From Nitrospirota bacterium (GTDB taxonomy: Bacteria > Nitrospirota > Nitrospiria > Nitrospirales > NS-4), in assembly GCA_005877505.1 (NCBI GenBank), contig VBOO01000018.1, positions 1 through 36,582 of the forward strand: 36,582 nucleotides of DNA. Direction: 5' to 3'. The notes below the pieces were generated by a model. The model did not search any database. It was not told where the DNA came from and was given only the letters and a program-made list of their open reading frames with translations. Position numbers and translations under genes: made by a program. Each line of letters starts with the position of its first letter. The first letter of the stretch is position 1. Shown here piece after piece: positions 30,717 through 36,582 of the stretch.

Positions 30717-31721
30717 ATGTCAGACATACCTCCTTTGAATGTCCTCATCGCCAACGAGCAGGCTCAAGATGCCAAGGACGTGACTTCGAGTCTGCGTGCA
30801 TTTTTTCCTGACAGCCGGATTGAGGTGGTGTACTCCGCAGACGAAGTGCTGCGCTGGGCAGCCAAGTGTGAGTGGCATACTATCCTTGCTGATGTGGGCT
30901 TATTCCGTCACAGTGGGCTTGGGACGCTGACCGAGCTCAAACGAAAAGCACCAACGGCAATTCTTATTATTCAAGCCGATTGCAACGACATGACACTTGG
31001 CATGCAAGTTCTGCGCTTTGGCGCAGATTTTTGCGTAGCGAAGAACTCTCCTGCATTTTTGACTGAATTGCCCTTTGTCCTGCGAACACTGTTGAGGAAT
31101 CAAGAGCTAAGCGCGCAGGTGAATGCAGCGACAGATCGAGTCCGGCGCCTGGAGGAGAAAGTGTCACGCACGCAGGCGGAACGGCAGTCCCTCGTTGAGC
31201 AACTCGACCAAGTACGCCAACAGCGCACACAGTTGCAGGGACGCCTTCACAGCCAAGAAGTTGAGTTATCGCAGACAAAAGAGAAGAAGCAACTGCTCCT
31301 GGACCAATGGGAGAAGATCCGCCAAGCGCACACTCAGGTGGAAGAAGATCTCCAGCGGGTGACAGGGCAGTTGTCTCAGGAACGTGGAGAACACCGGGCA
31401 TACAGGGAGCAGCTTGAGAGGCTCCGACAAGAGCGCGACCAGTTGCAAGAACGACTGCTCCATATAGAGGGGGAGAAACAGTCGCTCCTGACACAGTTGG
31501 GACAAACGCGGCAAACGTATGCGCGGTTGGAGGAAGGACTCCAGCGCCACGACGCAGAGCTGTCTCTTGAACGGACCGAAAAGCAGGCGTACAGGGAGCA
31601 GCTCGAGAAGCTCCGCCAAGAACGGGACCAGCTGCAGGAGCGACTGTCGCAGACCGAGATGGGAAAGCAGTCACTCCTCACCCGGACATACCCCGGCACA
31701 GGAACAAATCCAGCGCCTTGA
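30717..31721 (+). CDS. Degenerate receiver domain plus coiled coil, copy 1 (frameshifted)
   Basis: Residues 1-125 resemble a response-regulator receiver. The acidic pocket reads A-N-E instead of D-D, Asp59 is kept (ILADVG), the Thr/Ser switch position is Gln86 and Lys109 is kept (VAKN), so normal phospho-switching is doubtful. The rest is a long coiled coil built from a tandem unit of 63 residues (nine heptads; AYREQLE-x-LRQERDQLQERL at 31397 and again at 31586). The frame ends early in TRTYPGTGTNPAP, while another frame continues the coiled coil to 32034 with the same C-terminal motif as the intact paralogue. A single-base frameshift near 31680-31700 is therefore likely. ATG 30717 aligns with the paralogue start. 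Confidence 0.75.
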   Translation: MSDIPPLNVLIANEQAQDAKDVTSSLRAFFPDSRIEVVYSADEVLRWAAKCEWHTILADVGLFRHSGLGTLTELKRKAPTAILIIQADCNDMTLGMQVLRFGADFCVAKNSPAFLTELPFVLRTLLRNQELSAQVNAATDRVRRLEEKVSRTQAERQSLVEQLDQVRQQRTQLQGRLHSQEVELSQTKEKKQLLLDQWEKIRQAHTQVEEDLQRVTGQLSQERGEHRAYREQLERLRQERDQLQERLLHIEGEKQSLLTQLGQTRQTYARLEEGLQRHDAELSLERTEKQAYREQLEKLRQERDQLQERLSQTEMGKQSLLTRTYPGTGTNPAP

Positions 31722-32034
31722 AGAGCAATTGTCTCAGGAGCGTGGGCAACAACAGACCTCCTCAGAGCAGCTCGAAGCGCTGCGACAAGAGCGCGCACAG
31801 ATGCTGGGCGATCTGGCCAATATCCAGGAAGAAAGGCAGTACTTGCTGCACCAGGTGGAGAATGAAGTTCAAGAGCATGCCCAGGCGCTGGAACAGCTGG
31901 CCCAGCTCCAAGGAGAAAAACAGTCTTTACTGGAGCAATTGGAGGAAATGAGTCGAACACGCCAACAGATGGAAGAACGAATCAAGCGCCTCGAAGAGCG
32001 GCTGCTTCAGGAACATCGGCAAAAATTGCCCTAA
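31691..32034 (+). pseudogene. Displaced C-terminal part of copy 1 coiled-coil protein
   Basis: Out of frame with 30717-31721. It reads AQEQIQRLEEQLSQERGQQ through RQQMEERIKRLEERLLQE and ends at 32034. The final motif MEERIKRLEERLLQE is identical to the end of the intact copy (33347-34213), showing that it belongs to the upstream gene. Confidence 0.75.
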
Positions 32035-32054
32035 CTGAAATCTTTGAGTCTGTG

Positions 32055-33011
32055 ATGCCGCAACAACACGAGGACAGGCTTGCGAGAAGACTCATCCTGG
32101 ATGAGCTCTTCGACCTGTCGCTGTACAAGGCCCTCCGCGACCTGACGGAAGGCGACGTTCAGGGGATCCTCAACGAGCTCATCCAGGTCGAGACCACCCA
32201 CTTCGCCTTCTGGCAGGACTTCTTCACCCTCCAGCTCACCACCCTCGATCTTCCGCGTCGCCTCAAGCTCCGGGGCATCATTCTGGCGTGCCGCCTCTTC
32301 GGCACACCCGCCATCCATCTAGTCCTGCAAGCCATTGAGGTCTACGGCGTGCGGAAATACCTGACGCTCTGGAAGTCCTACAAGGACGGGCCGCTGGGCG
32401 CGGCGGTCAAGGACGTCCTGGTGGATGAATTCAAACACGAGGACACGGTCGTTACCACACTAACGGAACGAAAAATCAATCCGGAGAGAATCCGCAACAT
32501 CTTCTTGGGCATGAACGACGGTCTGGTCGAGATCTTAGGGGCGGTCAGCGGCTTCTTCGGGGCCTTCGGCGATGCGGTCACCGTCCTCATCGCCGCCTCC
32601 ACCACAGCCGTGGCTGGATCGCTCTCAATGGGCGCCGGCATCTATGTGGCGACCAGCTCCGAGAAGGAAATCAAAGAAACGGAGGCGGCCAAACAGCAAT
32701 TCCTCGGGGCGGATATGGTCGCGGCCGAGAGGGAAGAGCAGCCGCTCGGCTCCGCGCTCATCGTGGGCGGCAGTTATATAGCCGGGGCCATGGTTCCGGT
32801 GCTGCCGGTCCTGTTCGGCGCAAAGGATGTGTTGCCCTCGCTCCTGACGGCCGGCAGCATGATCATCCTGGTATCCATGGTGCTGGCGTTCCTCTCCGGC
32901 ATGGAGGTCAAAAGACGCATCCTTACGAACCTGGTCATCATCGCCTGCGCGGTGGCCATCACCTATGCAATTGGCCTTGTGGCCAAGACCCTCTGGGGCG
33001 TCTCGGTCTGA
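32055..33011 (+). CDS. Ferritin-like/VIT1-type iron or manganese transporter
   Basis: 318 aa. Residues about 1-140 form a rubrerythrin/ferritin-like helical domain with metal-ligand-type motifs (DELFDLSLYKAL, VETTHFAFWQ, VLVDEFKHEDTV). Residues about 150-318 are a CCC1/VIT1 membrane domain (GMNDGLVEILGAVSGFFGAF, AGSLSMGAGIYVATSSEKE). This fused layout is known from MbfA-type membrane-bound ferritins that export iron (family knowledge). ATG 32055 is preferred to the GTG just before it. It lies between copy 1 of the receiver/coiled-coil gene and the duplication junction, and has no counterpart in the second copy. Confidence 0.88.
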   Translation: MPQQHEDRLARRLILDELFDLSLYKALRDLTEGDVQGILNELIQVETTHFAFWQDFFTLQLTTLDLPRRLKLRGIILACRLFGTPAIHLVLQAIEVYGVRKYLTLWKSYKDGPLGAAVKDVLVDEFKHEDTVVTTLTERKINPERIRNIFLGMNDGLVEILGAVSGFFGAFGDAVTVLIAASTTAVAGSLSMGAGIYVATSSEKEIKETEAAKQQFLGADMVAAEREEQPLGSALIVGGSYIAGAMVPVLPVLFGAKDVLPSLLTAGSMIILVSMVLAFLSGMEVKRRILTNLVIIACAVAITYAIGLVAKTLWGVSV

Positions 33012-33022
33012 CGCGACCCCAA

Positions 33023-33103
33023 GTTTCTTTCTTTTCAAATACATCTTCGCCACATCCAGCCGGGCATGATGGGCGAGTACGCCAGGAAGTAGGTAAAAAG
33101 CCA
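33023..33103. other. Duplication junction: TPR-gene fragment joined to PEBP 3'-end fragment
   Basis: 33023-33069 matches 34347-34393 inside the TPR gene (47 bases, two mismatches, same orientation; encodes HARLDVAKMYLKRKK on the minus strand). It runs straight into about 33069-33090, which resembles the end of the PEBP gene (GTACGCC-GGAAGTAGG near 30320). This is what a tandem duplication of the PEBP-end-to-TPR segment would leave. The rest of 33104-33232 shows no gene. Confidence 0.65.
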
Positions 33104-33232
33104 AAATAAAATAGTCGACATTTGTCTGGTTTTGTCGTACCATGTCATGGGGTTTCCAGAAATACTGGTCTCGCTCCAAGATACTGAGGCCAAGCCCCAA
33201 TCCCCTCTCAAGAAAGCGGGAGTGAACGAAAA

Positions 33233-33328
33233 ATGGCGCATGTCAAGCTGCGTGGCAAGGAATACCACGCAGAGAGAGAGCATATTGTGAAGACGCCCAC
33301 AGTTGTAATCCACCTGGCTACCACCTAA
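33233..33328 (+). pseudogene. Small basic protein, copy 2, truncated
   Basis: MAHVKLRGKEYHAEREHIVK aligns with the first 20 residues of the 93-aa protein at 30388, then diverges and stops after 31 codons. The upstream leader (CAAGAAAGC-GGAG) is also similar. About two thirds of the gene is missing. Confidence 0.75.
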
Positions 33329-33346
33329 CACATTGGGAGGTTGATC

Positions 33347-34213
33347 ATGTCAGACATAAGTCCCATCAATATCCTCATCGCCAACGAGCAGGCGCAAGAA
33401 GCCAAGGAAACTGCTTTGAGTCTGCGTGCATTCTTTCCCGAGAGCCGGATTGAGGTGGTGTACTCAGCCGACGAAGTGCTCCACTGGGCAGCCAAATCTG
33501 AGTGGCATACGATCCTTGCTGATGCTGACTTATTTCGTCAGAGTGGGCTGGCGATGCTGACCGAGGTCAAACGGCAAGCGCCTAAGGCAACCATCATAAT
33601 TCAAGCCGATTGCAACAATATGACTCTGGGAACGCAGGTCCTCCAATATGGTGTCGATTTTTATATCGCGAAGAACACTCATGCCTTTTTAAGTGAATTG
33701 CCCTTCGTGCTACGAGCATTTTTGAAGAATCAAGATCTGAATTCGCGGTGGAATGCCGCGAACGAGCGAGTCCTGCGCCTAGAGGAGCAAGTGTCACGAA
33801 TGCAGACGGACCAGCAATCCTTAGTTGAGCACCTCGATCAAGCACGTCTGGAGCGTACCCAGCTGCAGGAACAACTTCAAGCCTACGAAGTTGAGTTATC
33901 GCAGACCAAGGAGAAGAAACAATTGCTTCTGGACCAATGGGAAAAAATCCGCCAAGCGCACGCGACGATGGAGGAAGAATTCCAGCAGGTGACAGGGCAG
34001 TTGACTCACGAACGAGGAGAAAACCAGGCTTACCGCGAGCAGCTTGAGATGCTGCGGCAAGAGCGCGACCAGCTCCAGGAGCAGGTGTCGCTGCTCCAGA
34101 TGGAGAAGCAGACGGTCCCCGCCCAATTGCAGCAAATGCGTCTTGGTCATACACAGATGGAAGAACGGATCAAGCGCCTCGAAGAACGGCTGCTGCAGGA
34201 ACAGCGAGGCTAA
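33347..34213 (+). CDS. Degenerate receiver domain plus coiled coil, copy 2 (intact)
   Basis: 288 aa from ATG 33347, which has a strong GGGAGG ribosome-binding site. Same layout as copy 1: receiver-like residues 1-125 with A-N-E in place of the acidic pair, Asp59 kept (ILADAD), Gln at the switch position (IIIQAD), Lys109 kept (IAKN). It is followed by about 160 residues of coiled coil with fewer repeat units than copy 1. No DNA-binding or enzymatic output domain is present, so it would act as an adaptor or scaffold if functional (inference). The C-terminal motif MEERIKRLEERLLQE is shared with copy 1. Confidence 0.8.
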   Translation: MSDISPINILIANEQAQEAKETALSLRAFFPESRIEVVYSADEVLHWAAKSEWHTILADADLFRQSGLAMLTEVKRQAPKATIIIQADCNNMTLGTQVLQYGVDFYIAKNTHAFLSELPFVLRAFLKNQDLNSRWNAANERVLRLEEQVSRMQTDQQSLVEHLDQARLERTQLQEQLQAYEVELSQTKEKKQLLLDQWEKIRQAHATMEEEFQQVTGQLTHERGENQAYREQLEMLRQERDQLQEQVSLLQMEKQTVPAQLQQMRLGHTQMEERIKRLEERLLQEQRG

Positions 34214-34218
34214 TTGCT

Positions 34219-34935
34219 CTAATTGGCGTGGTTCAGTGACTCAAGGAGCCGCTCCGCCTCGGGACGGTATTCCTTGGCCCACGCGTAGGGGTCCCTGGGA
34301 CGATCCATGTTCACGATGGCGAGCAGCTCGCGCTTCGCGAAGTCGGGTTTCTTTCTTTTCAAATACATCTTCGCCAGATCCAGCCTGGCATGAGTGTAGC
34401 TGGGATCCAATTTCACCGCTCGTTCCAGGTACTCGAGGGCGGCTTCGGGATTGCCTCCCATAAACCGGGGCAGTTCCTCCAGCATCATCCCTGCCATATG
34501 GATCGCGGGAACGTGATCCTTTTGCAGCTCGAGAGCCCGGGTCACGTGCCGCCTCATCTCCTCCAAGCTCAGCAAGGACGCCGTCACCCCATTCAGTTCT
34601 GCCGCCTTCCCGAGGGCGGCGGCGTACAGGAAGTGGGCTTCCGCGTCAGCCTCCTTCAGCTCTAGGGCGCGCTGCGCCAGGCGGGCTGCTTCTTCGTAGG
34701 CCCTAATCCGTTTCTCGTCGCCGGTCAGAAGATCATTGCCCATGTCGAAGTACGTGCCGGCAAGCTTCAGCAAGAAACTTGGGTCCGAGGACTTCTGCGA
34801 TTGAACCTCAAGCAAGGCGGCGAGTTCCCGTTCAAGGGACTGAGGGTAATCCGGAGGCACCGTGGGAGAACCCGCGAAGACTGAGAGAGCCATCAGAACG
34901 ACGAGCGCGCAGACCGCGCACACTCGCATCGGCAC
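34219..34935 (-). CDS. Exported TPR-repeat protein
   Basis: About 238 aa. Signal peptide (MRVCAVCALVVLMALSVFAG), then TPR-like helices: AYEEAARLAQRALELKEADAEAHFLYAAAL, LQKDHVPAIHMAGMMLEELP, ALEYLERAVKLDPSYTHARLDLAKMYL. Start choice: GTG 34935 lies 8 bases after GGGAGG; ATG 34929 would be 14 bases away. It is probably a periplasmic scaffold. It begins 21 bases after the stop of the hydrolase gene, so the two are likely co-transcribed. A 47-bp piece of this gene is duplicated at 33023-33069. Confidence 0.8.
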   Translation of the reverse strand: MPMRVCAVCALVVLMALSVFAGSPTVPPDYPQSLERELAALLEVQSQKSSDPSFLLKLAGTYFDMGNDLLTGDEKRIRAYEEAARLAQRALELKEADAEAHFLYAAALGKAAELNGVTASLLSLEEMRRHVTRALELQKDHVPAIHMAGMMLEELPRFMGGNPEAALEYLERAVKLDPSYTHARLDLAKMYLKRKKPDFAKRELLAIVNMDRPRDPYAWAKEYRPEAERLLESLNHAN

Positions 34936-34956
34936 GTCTTTCGCCTCCCTCACCGC

Positions 34957-35820
34957 CTACTTCCCCGCCGGCTTGATCCTCTTCCCTTCGAAGGCAATCG
35001 TTTCGCCCGGGTGCAGTTGCCGGAACGGAACGCCTTGCTTTTTGAGCGCCTGACGGAACAGTGTGGCGTCCTGCGCCAGGACCGGGAACGTCATGAAGTG
35101 CATCGGGATCGCCAGCTTCACCCTCACGCTGGCCGCCGCGCGCGCCGCCATCTCCGGTTCCATCCCGAAGTGCCCGCCGATGTTGATCAGGGCCACGTCC
35201 GGGGCGTAGTGTTCGCCGATGAGGTCCATGTCCTTGAAGTACGCGGTGTCCCCGGAATGATAGATCGTGGGCCCGTTCCTGATCTTCAGGATGAACCCGG
35301 CGGCGACGCCGCCCGTGGCTAACTCCGGCTCCTGCTCCTTGTCCTTGGCAAAGGGATTCCCCAGACCGCTCGAGTGCACGGCCGGCGTCATCGCCACCAC
35401 GACCTCGCCGTCGGCAATCGTGATCTCCCCGCCGATGTTCATCAGGGTGTCGAAGCCCATCTGCTCCTTGGGATAGCCGAGCAGCTTTGCCATGTTCGTG
35501 CCCAGCTCGAAGTTGGTGATCAGGCGCGCGCCGGTCTTCTTCGCAATCGCCACGGCATCCCCGACGTGGTCGAAATGGCCATGCGTGATCAGGATGTAAT
35601 CGGCCTTCTTGAGGTCCGCCAGCGGATCGCCTTTGTCCTTGGCCTTGAGATTCACCGGGTTCGTGAGCCATGGGTCGATCAAGAGCACCACGCCGTTGGG
35701 CGTCGCGATCTCAAAGGCCGCATGGCCGTGCCAGGTCAGGGTGGTCAATGACGCGGCGTTGGCGCCCGATGCGACCAGCGCGATCATTCCGAGCAGCGCG
35801 ACCCCGAGTTTGCGTATCAT
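34957..35820 (-). CDS. Exported metallo-beta-lactamase-fold hydrolase (UPF0173-like)
   Basis: 287 aa from ATG 35820, which has an AGGAGG site 6 bases upstream; an in-frame start at 35913 lacks one. Signal peptide MIRKLGVALLGMIALVASGANA. Zinc motifs: HGHFDHVGDA (HxHxDH), TPAVHSSG, the bridging Asp in YHSGDTAYF, and a C-terminal MHFMTFP His. UPF0173-like enzymes are usually cytoplasmic; the export signal is unusual. Substrate unknown. Confidence 0.87.
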   Translation of the reverse strand: MIRKLGVALLGMIALVASGANAASLTTLTWHGHAAFEIATPNGVVLLIDPWLTNPVNLKAKDKGDPLADLKKADYILITHGHFDHVGDAVAIAKKTGARLITNFELGTNMAKLLGYPKEQMGFDTLMNIGGEITIADGEVVVAMTPAVHSSGLGNPFAKDKEQEPELATGGVAAGFILKIRNGPTIYHSGDTAYFKDMDLIGEHYAPDVALINIGGHFGMEPEMAARAAASVRVKLAIPMHFMTFPVLAQDATLFRQALKKQGVPFRQLHPGETIAFEGKRIKPAGK

Positions 35821-35970
35821 GCGACGCCTCCTGTCTGCGTGGTCCATGCCGAATTTGTTCCTCGAATTGTTGTCTCTCAGACCGGAAGAGGAAGACCGCT
35901 TGCGACGGTTCATTCTCCCCGTGCCGCTCGGCCGCCCCCCAACCGGTGAGAGGACGAAAAGGGGCTGTGG

Positions 35971-36582
35971 CTAGACCGAGCCCCGCGGGCTCAACGCTCC
36001 CTGCACAGCCTTACCGATCTCCGCGGGATTGCGGACGACGATGACGCCGGCGTCCTCCAGAGCGGCCATCTTCTCGGCGGCCGTGCCCTTGCCCCCGGCG
36101 ATGATCGCCCCGGCGTGTCCCATGCGGCGCCCGGGCGGTGCCGTGATGCCGGCGATGAAGCCGATGACCGGCTTACGGATTTCCTGCTTGATGAAGGCCG
36201 CGGCTTTTTCCTCAGCCTCCCCGCCGATCTCACCAATCATGACCACCGCGTCTGTCTCCGGGTCTTTTTCGAACATCGCCAAGAGATCGATATATCCGGT
36301 GCCGATGATCGGATCGCCGCCGATCCCGATGCAGGTCGTTTCGCCGAGCCCCAGGGTCGTGAGCTGATTGACCGCCTCGTAGGTGAGCGTCCCGCTGCGG
36401 GAGATCACCCCCACCCGCCCCTTCTTGTGGATGAAGCCGGGCATGATCCCGATCTTGCACTCGTCCGCCGTGATGATCCCCGGACAGTTCGGCCCGATCA
36501 ACCGGACCTCACGGCCCCGCAGGGCCCGTGTCACCCGCACCATGTCGTTGACGGGGATGCCCTCCGTGATGCAGACGATCAG
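35971..36582 (-). CDS. sucD: Succinyl-CoA ligase alpha subunit, N-terminus beyond the window
   Basis: TCA-cycle succinyl-CoA synthetase alpha chain, interconverting succinyl-CoA and succinate with nucleotide synthesis. The C-terminal 200 or so residues are present: [36 protein letters not shown], the phosphorylated His in [11 protein letters not shown], and a normal end ([14 protein letters not shown]). The reading frame continues to the window edge ([13 protein letters not shown]), so the gene is cut; sucC would be expected next to it upstream. Confidence 0.95.
   Translation of the reverse strand: MIVCITEGIPVNDMVRVTRALRGREVRLIGPNCPGIITADECKIGIMPGFIHKKGRVGVISRSGTLTYEAVNQLTTLGLGETTCIGIGGDPIIGTGYIDLLAMFEKDPETDAVVMIGEIGGEAEEKAAAFIKQEIRKPVIGFIAGITAPPGRRMGHAGAIIAGGKGTAAEKMAALEDAGVIVVRNPAEIGKAVQGALSPRGSV

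Noticed and set aside
35846-35974. 42-codon plus-strand frame upstream of the hydrolase gene
   Set aside because: No ribosome-binding site or recognisable features; its end overlaps the sucD stop on the other strand.

Overview
The window is a GC-rich bacterial chromosome segment, mostly housekeeping. The gene content (uppS-cdsA-dxr-rseP-proS cluster, membrane-anchored c-type cytochrome, PBP-activator-like lipoprotein, M50 protease beside trpS) and the overall style suggest a Nitrospirota bacterium, perhaps Nitrospira-like. That placement is an inference from memory; no rRNA gene is present to confirm it. I see no tRNA, rRNA, CRISPR array or intact transposase.

Layout. 1-1.7 kb: a secreted Cys-rich two-repeat protein and a 68-aa membrane protein lying between two near-identical hairpin repeats. 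1.7-4.6 kb (-): leucine-dehydrogenase-like gene, two uncharacterised genes and a frameshifted CopD-like membrane gene. 4.7-10.7 kb (+): uppS, cdsA, dxr, rseP, proS (undecaprenyl carrier, phospholipid and isoprenoid precursors, envelope protease, prolyl-tRNA synthetase). 10.7-12.8 kb (-): radical SAM protein and a coiled-coil lipoprotein. 12.8-18.1 kb (-): seven tightly packed or overlapping genes (cytochrome c, SDR, glycogen debranching enzyme, rpiA, dut, a 66-aa protein, proC). 18.2-20.5 kb (+): GAF-GAF histidine-kinase-like protein without its phosphoacceptor His, then a small exported protein with clear promoter and terminator. 20.5-21.7 kb (-): AmpG-like MFS transporter. 21.9-23.1 kb (+): three unrecognised genes. 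23.1-24.7 kb: a visibly AT-richer two-gene cassette (trypsin-like protease plus PD-(D/E)XK-like nuclease) framed by inverted copies of a 77-bp repeat. 24.8-30.3 kb: formylglycine-generating-enzyme-like exported protein (-), then PBP-activator-like protein, M50 protease, trpS, BamE-like protein and PEBP (+). 30.4-34.2 kb: a small protein plus a degenerate-receiver/coiled-coil protein, tandemly duplicated, with a recognisable duplication junction and a ferritin-like/VIT1 transporter inside. 34.2-36.6 kb (-): TPR protein, exported metallo-beta-lactamase-fold hydrolase and partial sucD.

The most notable non-routine signals are: (i) the repeat-framed protease-nuclease cassette, a candidate mobile conflict or defence module; (ii) the duplicated small-protein/pseudo-receiver pair; (iii) several families of palindromic repeats that have entered or reshaped coding sequences, including an in-frame palindrome inside proS, a repeat translated as the start of a lipoprotein signal peptide, and palindromes that set the C-termini of the dehydrogenase and ProC.
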